From NCBI GenBank assembly GCA_948146395.1, contig OX411544.1:89632632-89696631 (forward strand): 64,000 bases of DNA. The letters are read 5' to 3'. The notes below the pieces were generated by a model. That model did no database searches and was not told the origin of the DNA. It saw only the letters and a list, made by a program, of their open reading frames with translations. This document shows positions 36,301-44,545 of this stretch, one piece after another (within the stretch, counting starts at the first letter, position 1; every line of letters begins with the position of its first letter). The position numbers and the translations under genes were made by a program. This stretch comes from Fragum whitleyi (Eukaryota > Mollusca > Bivalvia > Cardiida > Cardiidae).

Positions 36301-39300
36301 CTTGTGTGACCCTCTTCTAAAGTTGTTCAAGAAATTTGGATTGACCACCAAATATGGGCGTGGCAGGACGGGGCATATTTTGACCCCGAAATCTTTGAAC
36401 AACATCTCCTCCTGAACCATTAGGCTTATTTCAATGAAACTTTACCAGAATGTTCCTTGGTTGAACCTCTTCTAAAGTTGTTCAAGAAATTTGGATTGGA
36501 TGAGATCCACTGGATTAATGAAATTCAGGTCAGCAGTTTAAGGCCATTCTGTTCCTCTGGTTTCAAAGTGATTCTATATAGTTTTGTAATTTTACATATA
36601 AGTTAAAACAGACTATTTCTAACAAATAGTCCAATTTATTGTGCGAAAATGACGGGGTGAGGGTTGTGGGGGTATCGTATTGGTAAACATGTGAAAGTGA
36701 TTCTCACACAGCACCGTTTAACATCATTGCCCGCCTCGAAAAATTCTAGCTTATTTTGCGATAAAGCGACGTTTTCGATTTGATTTTAGGCGAAAATAAA
36801 TGTTTTTATAGTTATACAGCGTTGTACGGTTAATAAGAAGCATAGCTGGTTCTAAACGACTCGTATTCGGCGATAAAATTGCTTCGACAGGCCCCGTTTG
36901 AAGTGTTGTTGTCTTCGGACAAATTAAATTCGGATAATGATTTTGCTGGACTTATTTCAGGCTATTATCGTTAAAAGCGTAATTTATGAAAGCAAAGCCC
37001 TCTATCTATCCTAATTATTTTTCTACTCCGTTGATCAAGAAGAGCAAATCCAATTAAGGGAATGAAACTTAACGTGCGAAGGTTTTGGAATTTCGTGTCC
37101 TAACGAGTGGCAAATACTCGTTATTGGTCGGTTGTTATTTCGATTTACAAGTTATCTCTATCTACAAATGACCTGTTAAAAGCAGTATAATTGATTTAGT
37201 GCTTGTACAATATGTAATTGGTCTCCAATAATTGCAAAAATTACCAGAATAATAACAGAACGTATCCTCTTTTCTCCTAGATTTGTGCATCTTAATAATA
37301 ATAGCTATGTGTGCATTGATTAAAAGTAAACACCAAAATATTTACTTCATTTTCTATTGCAGTGGTATGTTTTCAAATGTAAAATATATAAAAAATAATA
37401 TTCAACAAATTTATATTACTATAATGTGCATTACGGTAGCCACTCTAATCCCGACTAGATTTTCTCATTGGACTTTTGGGTCTGATTGTAAAAGGTTTGG
37501 AGCTATGACAGAGAATTTGTCCCAATACTTCTCTCTCTTAACTATTTTTAACAAAGTTAGTCCACATGATAATTTTAACAATCGGATTTGCACAACTTGC
37601 AGACACAAACACTTTTTCAAGGATGGTAAGACGAAGCTAGTTGGCAATTTTAGAAAAGTCGGTAGTTTCTTTTATTTCATTTACTAGTTGCTTATACAGG
37701 AAAAGAAACCAATTGTAGTTCTTGTTTTCTTTCTTCATTTCCATGTAAAGTAAAACTCTACACAGTAAGGTTTTTCAAAAATCCTCAAGAAATTGAATTC
37801 ACTGCCAATAATACCACTAAGGGGAGTCAGGCAGTATGTATAAATAGATACCTTTCAACTAAAGCACAAACAAAAACAAACAAAAAAAAAAAAAAAAAAA
37901 AAAAAGGGGGTCATGGGTCTTATCTTGACAGAGCCATTAACAGACTGAAAAGCTAGGTCAAGATCAAGGGAGGTATCAAAATTTGCCTCCTTGATGGATT
38001 TTTTATGGTCTATGTTTACCGTGCTCAGTCATTGAATAAATCATATGAACCAACTTAATAATTGTTTAAAAGATTAAGGTAGAATATACATTCAAAACAT
38101 ATTTCAATAAAAAACAAAACAAAACAAAAAAAAAAAATTCTGAAGGGGACTTTGAAAACTTACTGCTCTTTCAATTACTTTTAAACCAGACCAAATTGAA
38201 TTCTATCAGATGAGAAAGATGAACACATTGTGTATTATTAGACTTGCTTTTCAATTTGATCTGCCCTCTTGTTGGTAAATTATCACACCAGTATCATTTC
38301 TACCTGACATGCCAGTAGGACTGGCAGATTTTCTTTGAATCTTAAAATAAATAGTTTGGCTACAGTTGGTCAGAGGTCACATTTTCAGATTTTGTGAATT
38401 TTTCTAAAATTTCATTGCACATTTTGTTTGAGATAGAAGCAAGAAAGAAGAAGCTTTATTTTAAAGTGATTTATCTGTTACAGTAAACTCCCTTAAATGA
38501 CTCAAGCAATTTAGGAATTAACAATGTATTAATAGGCATTTGTATGATGGCCTCTCTCCATTATTACACTGTATGTATTGATATTGTATTCATAGTCATG
38601 GCATACATGTATAAATTCATGAAGGCTAGGTATTCTTTAGAGTGTTTGCTGGCTTGCGGTCAATACGTAGACTCCTTGCCGTCCAATTATGGTATGGACT
38701 TTTTGGGCGGTTTTTGGAGCCCCTCCCACATGGGTTTTGTACTGTGGGTAGGTTGGTGGTTGGAGGACCATGGTTCCCTCAATGCATATAGCCTCAATGG
38801 GTGTTGAGGTGCAGTAGGGGCATGTGGTGGGTGCCACATGTGGTTTTGGCCCTCCTGGTTTAATTTCATGGATGCAGCCAGCAAACTGAGGTAAAAAGAG
38901 AGGGCAAACACACTGACTGAAGTTACATTCCATAGAAATATCATCAATAGCTGTGTATTGGTTTGTAAACCAATAATTGTAACCTGAATAGGGATTTAGG
39001 GGTACAAGATTGTAATTGAGATTAATCAGTCTTGATTCTGCTTCTTGGAAATAAACCAGTACTCCAGCCAAATGTAGGGACCAAGAAACCTAGATTGGTA
39101 GCTGCTCCCAAATCAAACTTTCGCCTTCTTGACATAGAATGCGCTGCCCCACCTCTCAACCAAGGCCATCTCTTTGAGCAATGATTTCGCACCTTATGTA
39201 AACAATTCCAGCTTTGGTTAGAAATCACATGCTTTCACATAAGCAGCTGCTTGGGTTGCTACTTGTTAACCTTTCTTAAAAAATGTATTTATAAATATAT

Positions 39301-39758
39301 AAAACATGCTTCACTTCTGCTACACCTATTTTCTTTTTATCAAACATAGAAGTTAGAAACATGCATAACTGTATTAGCTAAACAATCATAGGTACTTATC
39401 AAAAATTCAAATTGAATTGTACTTCACTGCAATTCATTATTTATTTTACATATTAATACTGGTGTGGTTTAGTCATACTAAAGCTTTCATTTTTCATACA
39501 TGGGATTTGTTCGGGGCTTAATGGATTGTTTTTCTGTATATAATATTGGTATTAGTATATTTCCGGTGTATGGTTTTCCTACAGTTAACTTTTACAACAT
39601 TGGTTGGAGAATCATCTAAAGCACAATGGATCAGCTGCTAAAACTTAAATGGGTCAAGTTACACAAAGCTTTCCAACTGAAGTGCCTACACTTCAGTATT
39701 CTTGAGTTTTGGTTATTCATTTAGTTTCAAATGAGCCAAAACCATTTTACTATTTAAA

Positions 39759-39790
<32 letters not shown>

Positions 39791-42700
39791 GAAGTACAGA
39801 CGGGACTCACCTATCACAATGATTTAATTAAGATTTTGAAATGATGTTTATGCTTTTATGAAACTATTCCAGTCATAATACAGTAAGTTTTGCTTATTCA
39901 TGTGCTTCTTTTGTTACCCATGAAAGTAAAGGGGAACAGTATTCCCTTTAAGCAGTGAACAGAGGCACCATATTGATTAAGTAAATGTGCTTATCTGTTT
40001 GTTTGAAGGAGTAAAACAGCTTTTAACGTTCAACAGTCATATCACAGCTGCTAAAACATAAAACCCATCAGTACGATATTGGTTGATAAGATTTGCCGCC
40101 AATAACAATGTAGCATTATGGTCAGAACAGACTCCTTTGAATAAGTAGTTTTATGATAATTTGGGTATAAAGATATAGGTAGCATTGAAATACATGTATC
40201 TGTAGTTTTCCTTAAAAGGTGCTATATGAATTTTACTTTATGGCTGCAAAAGACAGGCAAATTGTAGACTATGTAATAAATGTAACCTCTAGGAATGCAA
40301 AACTGAGATAAAATATACTTGTCAGTAAGGAAAAAATGTAATTTGGAATATAATTTATGCACTGTGAGATAACTGCACTATCAAATGTAAATCATTTTGC
40401 AACCTAACTAATTATTTATCTCATAAGCAAGCATCATCTGTTCGGAATTTTGGGGCGAACAAGTTCGTGTGGCGGAAAATTCCTGGGGGTACCATGTTGT
40501 ATAGAATTGTCAAAGCTGTGTGTTGTATGAAATCGTCAAGGCTGTGTATACTTTAAAGCTTGTGCTGGCTTGCAGTCAATACGTAGACTCCTTGCTGTCC
40601 AAATATGGTCTGCACTTTTTGGGCGGTTTTTGGAGCCCCTCCCACATGGGTTTTGTACTGTGGGTGGGTTGGTTGGTTGGAGGACCATGGTTCCCTCAAT
40701 GCATATAGCCTCAATGGGTGTTGAGGTGCAGTAGGGGCATTGTGGTGGGTGCCACATGTGGTTTCGGTCCTCCTGGTTTAATTTCATGTTAGCTGCAGCC
40801 AGCAAGGCTGAGGTTCCCCTGGGGGTTTTCCGCCTGCGAACAAGATCTAACCGCCACATTTCCAATTTCATTATAAATAGAAAAATAAATTTAATATTTA
40901 AGATTGTGATTCTTTATTGTCATTTTCGTCTCTTACAATAAAACAGACTATTTCTAACAAATAGTCCAATTTATTGTGCGAAAATGACGGGGGTGAGGGT
41001 TGTGGGGGTATCGTATTGGTAAACATGTGAAAGTGATTCTCACACAGCACCGTTTAACATCATTGCCCGCCTCGAAAAATTCTAGCTTATTTTGCGATAC
41101 CCTCCCGCCCTCCCTTATCTTGGATTGTTATTGCTTTTCTCAATTTGTTATTCTATTTTCAGATTGCAGAGGACAGCTTGGAAGGTCACAAGTTTCGATA
41201 GAGAAATTCACAATTTATTTGATTATGGACTTAAACTAAGAGTGCTCACTATACAATATTTGGTTACCGATGCAGTGTTGCTATTGATTAATTTTGTCTT
41301 GTTCACAATTGGAAAATTCCTGGGGGTACCATGTTGTATAGAATTGTCAAAGCTGTGTGTTGTATGAAATCGTCAAGGCTGTGTATACTTTAAAGCTTGT
41401 GCTGGCTTGCAGTCAATACGTAGACTCCTTGCTGTCCAAATATGGTCTGCACTTTTTGGGCGGTTTTTGGAGCCCCTCCCACATGGGTTTTGTACTGTGG
41501 GTGGGTTGGTTGGTTGGAGGACCATGGTTCCCTCAATGCATATAGCCTCAATGGGTGTTGAGGTGCAGTAGGGGCATGTGGTGGGTGCCACATGTGGTTT
41601 CGGTCCTCCTGGTTTAATTTCATGTTAGCTGCAGCCAGCAAGGCTGAGGTTCCCCTGGGGGTTTTCCGCCTGCGAACAAGATCTAACCGCCACATTTCCA
41701 ATTTCATTATAAATAGAAAAATAAATTTAATATTTAAGATTGTGATTCTTTATTGTCATTTTCGTCTCTTACAATAAATAAGTTCATTTCTTCATAAGTT
41801 AGTTTCAACTGAGAAAAAGTCAGAATTCCTTTTGAATGCTGTTCACCTTCATTACCTTCTATTTTCAATATCTCTCTTTCAAATCTTGAGATTTTTAATC
41901 CAGTGGAGCGATACAGGCCCTCTTGGGCCTCTTGTTTATCTTGTCAATGCAACTCCCCCTAAGTTTCTGGCTGGATCTTCTTGAAACTTGATCAATGTTA
42001 TCACCTCAATTGGTAGATGTGCATGAAGGAAGGATTTTATGGTTAGTTGATTTTTGCCTGAGTTATGCCCCTTAAAAACTTAGTCTCTGGGGCTTAATGT
42101 CCGTTTACATTTTTTGTCAACACAACTCCTCCTAAGTTTCTGGCTGGATCTTCTCGAAACTTGGTCAATGTTATCATCTCAATTGGTAGATGTGCATGAA
42201 GGAAGGATTTTATGGTTCATTATTTTAACCCTAAATTAGGCCCCCTTAAAACTTAGTATCTAGGGCTTATTGAAATTGCAGCCTTTTGAACGCAACTCCT
42301 CCTTACTTTTTGTCTTTATTTAAATGAATCTTGGTCAATGTCATCACCATAATTTGTAGATGTACATGGGTCAAGGATTTTATGGCTCATTTATTTCCCT
42401 GAATTATGCCCCCTTAAAACTTATTGTCTTGGGCTTATTGAAATTGCAGCCTTGTGAAGGCAACTCCTCCTAACTTTTTGTCTTGATTTAAATGAAACTT
42501 GGTCATTTTGAATTTGGTTCTGTCAAAATAAGTAGTGTCTACAATTATTTTTGTGAAACAGCAGCAAAGTGGCGGCGTATTTTGTGACGATGGAACTTTG
42601 TTTGAAAATGAGAAGAATCCATGCCATATCACGGGAAAAAGGGCCTTAATGACAATTAAGGCATTAAGTGTGGCCCAAACGTGTGAAATTTGGTTAGAGT

Positions 42701-44279
42701 ATGTATAAGGTCACAAAGATGAAGCCTATAAAAAATTGGAAAGATCCCTGCCATTTCTCAGTACAAGGGGCCTTGTTGAAGATTTTCTTTTTTCACTATA
42801 GTTTTATTACATTCGCCTTTGTTCAAATAAAGTCTGTGTCAAGGCATATCCTTTTTACAAAAAAAAACAAAGCAGGAAACAATTTCACCATAATCTTTGT
42901 TTAGAGCATTCTTGTTGACATCAGATCTGCCTATTTAATTGATGTGATATCGCAGGGGTCAAAGAGACTCAGGTGAGTGATCTATTGTGATCGTACAATG
43001 TCCAGCGTCAGTCGTGTGTCGTCCACAATTTCTTTAAACATCTTCTCCTCCTAAACAAGAGGGCCAATCTTGATGAAACTTGGTAGGGATGTTCCTTGGG
43101 TCAAGCTCTATTAAAGTTGTTCAAATAAATGAAATCCACCCTTTACTTTCCCTTTACCCTTAACAAAAAGGGTGAAAATATGAAAATCTTCAAAAATCAA
43201 CGAAAATTATTTTTCATATCAAGACCCTGGGGTTAAATTTTGGCTCTACCCGGGTGCAACCCTTTTTACCTAGAATCAAAGAGCGAAAAGGCATATCTGT
43301 CTTGCTCTTGGCTACAGACATTCCATGGTATTGATCTTATGTAGAAATTATTTTCTTTTGACATCTGCCTATTAAATTAATGTGATGTCCCAGGGGTCAA
43401 AGAGATGCAGATGAGCGATCTAGGACCATCATGTTCCTCTTGTTTGTTCACTCAAAGAAATATATATTGATCTTACTTTGAATAAATATTTTATTTCTAC
43501 AGTGAAAAATTAGTTGGAATGTTGAACATTTAGAATAAATTGTCCTATAGAGAGTGTCTTTTCACGTGAGATTGTTAAGGGTTAAACATGTTTAACCTTA
43601 TAATAGATGACAGCATAGGAGACTTACTTGAAATAAAAGAGTTTGCAGATTATAATACTTGACAATATTTGAGAGGTGTATCTATTGATACAACAGCCCC
43701 AGTGGCCTTCGGCTAGTGGAGCTAATGAATGCTGTATAAGGTAGAAAACATTGCAATTTCAAGGGAAATAGCTTGGAAACAAGCTATTTTTCATTCTACA
43801 ATATTTCTGTACCTTCATTTATTGTTATTTTTTAAAATGGCATTGTTTCATAGTTGTTTTAATGGTTGCTGTTGCAGGTTTACGAGATGAACAAACGACT
43901 TAAACTATCCACAGATGAACTAAAGCTGTGTCTATTTATAGTAGAAAACAGAGATCTCTCAGAGGATAAAGATATTGTCAAGTTTTATAAACATCTAGTC
44001 GTAGATCGTGCAGGAAAAGAACTCAAAGTGAAATATTACGTGTGCGAGCTGATGAAATATAAAGGATATGTCACAGCATTAGAAGAACTTTCTAAATGGG
44101 ATCAACCAAAGCTGCCTGTGACAGGAAAGGACTTGATAGACCGGAATATGAAAAAAGGTCCTATTTTTGCTAAAAGTCTGAATGCTTTACGGCGTTTGTG
44201 GATTGAAAGTGATTTTCAATTGACTAAGAAGCAACTTCTTGATCAACTTGATGGTGTTATAAAAGATATAAGCTCTTGA
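12064..44279 (+). CDS. TRNT1: CCA-adding tRNA nucleotidyltransferase 1, complete seven-coding-exon gene (candidate cytosolic copy)
   Basis: TRNT1 adds the 3' CCA to tRNAs using CTP and ATP. Coding exons are 12064-12330, 25176-25305, 26816-26942, 27963-28048, 28957-29064, 31575-31687 and 43878-44279. They join in frame to 410 residues, close to the mature vertebrate enzyme. Motifs seen: GGAVRD (34-39) and the catalytic DLD (48-50); RRDLTINA (122-129); [15 protein letters not shown] (165-179); ERIWVELKK (208-216); then the helical C-terminal body. The ATG at 12064 corresponds to the internal Met of vertebrate TRNT1 (LFTMKL there, FIKMKL here). No presequence is encoded, and an in-frame TAG lies 25 bp upstream. 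Introns 1 and 6 are each over 12 kb and almost wholly repeats. Function is secure; restriction to the cytosol/nucleus is inferred. Confidence 0.93.
12367..12890 (+). mobile_element. Helitron/pearl-like element, complete short copy
   Basis: 5' hairpin TAGCTCTCCCC / GGGGAGCTTTTA, internal TCTCCTGAACC and TTCCTTGGGTGA motifs, and a 3' end GGTGAGCGGTTAGGGGC..GGCTCTCTTG. It lies about 36 bp downstream of the exon 1 donor. Confidence 0.65.
13305..13536 (-). repeat. tRNA-derived SINE, 3' truncated, distal half of a dimer
   Basis: Minus orientation. Reversed head block CGCGCTACCAACTGCGCTATGA at 13509-13530 with the usual SINE body to its left. The neighbour's tail abuts its head. Confidence 0.75.
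13538..13775 (-). repeat. tRNA-derived SINE, head truncated, proximal half of a dimer
   Basis: Starts with the SINE tail TTGAATGGAGTTTTATGCCG and runs through the body to GGGATCAAACCTGGG. Its tail lies directly beside the head of the SINE at 13305-13536, giving a head-to-tail dimer. Confidence 0.75.
14568..14628 (+). repeat. SINE tRNA-like head fragment inside the minisatellite
   Basis: GTAGCGCAGTTGG is an A-box match and is followed by GACTGTCAATCTAGAGGTCC as in other SINE heads. The body and tail are absent, apparently broken by later rearrangement of the array. Confidence 0.65.
15047..15257 (-). repeat. tRNA-derived SINE in the minisatellite
   Basis: Tail GAATTGGATTTTACGCCGCT through GGAGCACCTAACAATGGATT to CGGAAAGGATATTTGCCGCC. 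Reversed orientation, head missing. The same subfamily (TTTGCCGC junction) recurs at 45900. Confidence 0.75.
18301..20732 (+). repeat. Higher-order repeat (~1.2 kb period) within the array
   Basis: A distinctive variant run (CTTTGTTTTGAGAAACAATG, then GTTTTTCCTTTTGAAG, GGTATGTTTTCTAGAAC) starts at 18301, recurs at 19544 and again at 20733, giving periods of 1243 and 1189. Another marker, GAAGATCAAGGACAGCAAG, lies at 18101, 18513, 18840 and 19756. Multi-unit blocks have therefore been duplicated as wholes. Confidence 0.8.
20272..20567 (+). repeat. Full-length tRNA-derived SINE
   Basis: The head has A box TAGCGCAGTTGG and B box GGTTCGATCCC, and ends that pair (GCCGCGG/CCGCGGC). The conserved body and a CAAATCAAATCAAATCAACT tail follow. 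It is flanked by an 8-bp direct repeat AACAAGGA made from the minisatellite unit. It is not a tRNA gene: three extra bases separate the acceptor stem from the A box. Confidence 0.85.
21373..22404. other. TRNT1 intron 1, no recognised feature
   Basis: AT-rich, with faint decayed minisatellite-like words (AGAAAGGTC near 22090 and 22125). No gene was seen. Confidence 0.4.
22405..22745 (+). mobile_element. Helitron/pearl-like element, ATGCCCC family
   Basis: 5' hairpin arms TATGCCCCGG and AGAGGCATA, a TCTGTCTATC stretch, then AAGGTCATGTG motifs shared with 47141-47580. Confidence 0.6.
22748..23498 (+). mobile_element. Helitron/pearl-like element, AGCTCACCTGAGC family
   Basis: 5' hairpin from TAGCTCACCTGAGCACT to AAGGTGAGCTA; internal CTTCTCCTCCTAAACC and AAACTTGGCAGGGATG; 3' hairpin AGGACCATCTTGGTCCT at 23477-23493. 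An internal partial 5' end at about 23143 suggests a composite. Sister copy at 42985-43442. Confidence 0.75.
23503..24334 (+). mobile_element. Helitron/pearl-like element with ~145-bp tandem cores
   Basis: It starts four T after the previous element ends. 5' hairpin TAGCTCACCGGAGCAC / GTGCTCAAGGTGAGC, a GTCGTGTGG-rich stretch, four cores (marker ACCTTGTAGAC at 23613, 23758, 23902, 24047) and a 3' hairpin AGGGCCACTATGGCCCT followed by CTTG. Confidence 0.85.
24876..24947. repeat. Short palindromic element
   Basis: ATGGCTCAGCGTGAAACAGT pairs with ACTGTTTCATACTGAGCCAT, with GGCAGTTA-type inner arms. Same family as 11806 and 52598. Confidence 0.75.
25176..25305 (+). CDS. TRNT1: TRNT1 coding exon 2
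   Basis: Acceptor CATATTTAAG, donor GTAAGT. Encodes [20 protein letters not shown], then [20 protein letters not shown], then IFL, ending in phase 1. RRDLTINA is motif B, which recognises ribose and helps select CTP/ATP. Confidence 0.93.
26070..26223. repeat. Palindromic MITE, ~65-bp arms
   Basis: GATGAGTGTCTTTTTCACTG and GGGGTATAAAGTGCAA on the left recur inverted as TTGCACTTTATACCCC and CAGTGAAAAAGACACTCATC on the right, with few mismatches and a short GC-poor centre. Confidence 0.85.
26816..26942 (+). CDS. TRNT1: TRNT1 coding exon 3
   Basis: Acceptor CTACATTGCAG, donor GTAAGC, phase 1 to phase 2. Encodes the [17 protein letters not shown] segment and [11 protein letters not shown]. An internal GTAAGA at 26875 looks like a usable cryptic donor. 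Confidence 0.93.
27963..28048 (+). CDS. TRNT1: TRNT1 coding exon 4
   Basis: Acceptor ACACTTTACAG, donor GTAAGT, phase 2 to phase 1. Encodes [20 protein letters not shown] and KENAQGLE. Confidence 0.9.
28260..28765. mobile_element. piggyBac-like MITE carrying a nested SINE
   Basis: Terminal inverted repeats CCCTTGTCATGCTGA and TCAGCATGACAAGGG are each flanked by TTAA, the piggyBac target duplication. Removing the SINE (28394-28651) leaves about 248 bp, matching the 251-bp sister at 29630-29880. Confidence 0.85.
28394..28651 (-). repeat. Full-length tRNA-derived SINE inside the MITE
   Basis: Tail TTGATTGAATAGAGTTTTAC, body, and reversed head CATGCTACCAACTGAGCTATGA. It is flanked by an 11-12 bp duplication GTTTAAAATAA / GTTTAAAAATAA, so it inserted after the MITE. 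Confidence 0.85.
28957..29064 (+). CDS. TRNT1: TRNT1 coding exon 5
   Basis: Acceptor TTGTATTTACAG, donor GTATGT, phase 1 to phase 1. Encodes [20 protein letters not shown] and [15 protein letters not shown]. The last 17 nt and the donor are tandemly duplicated just downstream. Confidence 0.92.
29048..29153 (+). repeat. 53-bp tandem duplication across the exon 5 donor
   Basis: 29048-29100 and 29101-29153 match at about 48 of 53 positions. Each contains AATATTTCCTTATATGG followed by GTATGTTGTTG, so two near-identical 5' splice sites lie 53 bp apart. Confidence 0.9.
29630..29880. mobile_element. piggyBac-like MITE, simple copy
   Basis: TTAA then CCCTTGTCATGCTGA on the left, and TCAGCATGACAAGGG on the right with a mutated TTAA. 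Internal words ATTCCTG, TGCACATATGTGCAG and AGACAAAGATCAG are shared with 28260-28765 in opposite orientation and with about 53405-53600. Confidence 0.85.
29894..31094 (+). mobile_element. Helitron/pearl-like element, AGCTCCACTGGC family, ~165-bp cores
   Basis: 5' imperfect hairpin TAGCTCCACTGGCT/AGCCACTGGGGCTA, GTCC/GTGC microsatellite, then tandem cores (marker TTTTATGGGCGG at 30273, 30438, 30604, 30769). 3' end GCCTGTGGAGC, hairpin AAGCCATTCATGGCTT, then CTAG. It carries no protein. Confidence 0.88.
31331..31548. repeat. Large palindromic MITE immediately 5' of TRNT1 exon 6
   Basis: Arms of about 100 bp. GTTTTGCAATAAAGATATAG and AAGCTATATTTTCACTCATG recur inverted as CATGAAAATATAGCTT and CTATATCTTGTACC..GTTGCAAAAAC. 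It ends 26 bp before exon 6. Confidence 0.8.
31575..31687 (+). CDS. TRNT1: TRNT1 coding exon 6
   Basis: Acceptor GTACCATGCAG, donor GTATGA, phase 1 to phase 0. Encodes [20 protein letters not shown] and then [17 protein letters not shown], aligning with the C-terminal body of TRNT1. The pyrimidine tract is weak because a palindrome abuts it. Confidence 0.9.
31769..31910. repeat. Palindromic MITE just 3' of TRNT1 exon 6
   Basis: AGCCATGTGTTCAGAATGAC pairs with GTGTCATCCTGAACACAGGGCT; inner arms GCAAACTGTTTGAAAATTAT / ATAATTTGCAAACAGTTTGC and ATACCCC/GGGGTAT. Begins 82 bp after exon 6. Confidence 0.85.
32048..32950 (+). mobile_element. Helitron/pearl-like element, GAGGCCACAAATATGG core family
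   Basis: 5' hairpin AAGCTCACCTGAGCAC / GTGCTCAAGGTGAGCTT; about six ~150-bp cores containing CTCTAGAGGCCACAA, ATGAAACTTGGTCAGAATGT and CCATGCCATATCACAGG. No 3' end here: it is cut by the next element. Confidence 0.75.
32951..35380 (+). mobile_element. Helitron/pearl-like element, GGCCGGAGGCGGACG family, interrupted
   Basis: Begins GGGCCGGAGGCGGACGTATA with a GTCC/ATCC microsatellite. It then has ~155-bp cores (CAACTCCTCCTAAGTTTCTG, GAAGGAAGGATTTTATGG, GCCCCTTAAAAACTTAG). It is interrupted at 33541-34558 by another element. Similar cores resume at 41937-42480. Confidence 0.8.
33541..34558 (+). mobile_element. Helitron/pearl-like element inserted precisely into another element
   Basis: Complete copy of the AGCTCCACTGGC family, from TAGCTCCACTGG to GGCTTTCTAG. 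The host core is intact elsewhere (CTCAG, six T, CTTGTCAACG at 33361 and 35041). Here the same site carries five T before and three T after the insert. No longer target duplication is present, as expected of Helitron-type insertion. Confidence 0.88.
35381..36560 (+). mobile_element. Helitron/pearl-like element, ~155-bp cores, about seven copies
   Basis: 5' hairpin-like TAGCCCCACTGGCCGAAGGC, GTGCGTCCGTCTGTGCG stretch, then cores with CTCCTCCTGAACCATT, TTACCAGAATGTTCCTTGG and AAATATGGGCGTGGCAGGGC. 3' end AAGGCCATTCTGTTCCTCTG. Several antisense ORFs here are shadows of the cores. Confidence 0.83.
36561..40473. other. TRNT1 intron 6, mostly unique sequence
   Basis: No conserved exon was recognised. 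Contains a 160-bp segment (36604-36764) repeated at 40940-41099, poly-A (about 37883-37904), poly-T (about 39764-39790) and a diverged copy (38630-38880) of the 469-bp direct repeat. An ORF at 37283-37687 (134 codons, with [11 protein letters not shown] near its end) has no recognised family. Confidence 0.4.
38630..38880 (+). repeat. Diverged relative of the 469-bp direct repeat
   Basis: Shares CAATACGTAGACTCCTTGC, TTTTTGGGCGGTTTTTGGAG, CACATGGGTTTTGTACTGTG and CAATGGGTGTTGAGGTGCAG with 40474-40942 and 41311-41778, with scattered substitutions. Confidence 0.75.
40474..40942 (+). repeat. 469-bp direct repeat, left copy
   Basis: Nearly identical (one 1-bp indel noticed, GGGGCATTGTGG versus GGGGCATGTGG) to 41311-41778, offset 836-837 bp. 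Contains TTATAAATAG and AATAAATTTAATATTTAAG near its end. It may be a miniature LTR or a tandem segmental duplication. Confidence 0.85.
40943..41310 (+). repeat. Spacer between the direct repeats, first half repeated at 36604
   Basis: Begins ACAGACTATTTCTAACAAATAGT, a perfect 7-bp hairpin, and matches 36604-36764 for about 160 bp. The second half has an open frame overlapping 41092-41367 ([20 protein letters not shown]) with no recognised family. Confidence 0.65.
41311..41778 (+). repeat. 468-bp direct repeat, right copy
   Basis: See the left copy at 40474-40942. Both short ORFs seen in that copy recur here unchanged in sequence, consistent with very recent duplication or conversion. Confidence 0.85.
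41890..42480 (+). mobile_element. Helitron-like 3' end followed by cores of the 32951 family
   Basis: 3' hairpin AGGCCCTCTTGGGCCT then CTTG at about 41919-41936. It is followed directly by TTGTCAATGCAACTCCCC cores like those at 32951-35380, so a large composite was split by later insertions. Confidence 0.65.
42590..42960 (+). mobile_element. Fragment of the GAGGCCACAAATATGG core family
   Basis: Contains ATCCATGCCATATCACGGG, GGCCTTAATGACAATT and AAGGTCACAAAGATGAAGCC, as in 32048-32950, with a decayed end. Confidence 0.6.
42985..43442 (+). mobile_element. Helitron/pearl-like element, sister of 22748-23498
   Basis: Shares TTTAAACATCTTCTCCTCCTA, GATGAAACTTGG.AGGGATG, CTTGCTCTTGGCT and GACATCTGCCTATT. 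3' end AGGACCATCATGTTCCT then CTTG. The 5' hairpin is missing. Confidence 0.75.
43878..44279 (+). CDS. TRNT1: TRNT1 coding exon 7 (terminal)
   Basis: Acceptor GGTTGCTGTTGCAG, phase 0. Encodes 133 residues from [20 protein letters not shown] to GVIKDISS, then TGA at 44277. [22 protein letters not shown] and LPVTGKDL align with the TRNT1 C-terminal body and tail domain. Confidence 0.93.
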   Translation, partial: VYEMNKRLKLSTDELKLCLFIVENRDLSEDKDIVKFYKHLVVDRAGKELKVKYYVCELMKYKGYVTALEELSKWDQPKLPVTGKDLIDRNMKKGPIFAKSLNALRRLWIESDFQLTKKQLLDQLDGVIKDISS

Positions 44280-44527
44280 TAAAAAAAAATCTGTAGATAT
44301 TTTGAGGGGTCATCATTAAAACATAGTAAGTGCCTATATATTTATAGGTACTAACAATAGTCAGGGGTGTGTAATTCTCATGCCCAACTTGTTCAACACT
44401 GGCCTTTCTACTTACAGACAAGTACATTGTTCTAGGCCACTTGTCTGTACAAAAGTGAATTCAAGAGCCTATCTTGGATGAGTGCATACAAAAGCAAATC
44501 TTTAAATGGTACTAAATAGATCCAAGT

Positions 44528-44533
44528 AATAAA
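44528..44533 (+). terminator. Candidate TRNT1 poly(A) signal
   Basis: First AATAAA after the stop codon (about 250 bp), 12 bp before a Helitron-like element begins. Usage is unverified. Confidence 0.35.
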
Positions 44534-44545
44534 TTAGTGTATTTT

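Noticed and set aside
37283..37687. 134-codon ORF with [11 protein letters not shown]
   Set aside because: In unique intron sequence, without splice support or recognised domain; left unannotated as a gene.
41092..41367. 92-codon ORF with [19 protein letters not shown] and hydrophobic runs
   Set aside because: Spans the junction of the spacer and right direct repeat; could be a gene relic but has no recognised family or splice evidence.
38637..41707. Related minus-strand ORFs with [16 protein letters not shown]
   Set aside because: They sit on the 469-bp direct repeat and its relative, small indels shift frame between copies, and no family is recognised; conservation looks nucleotide-level.
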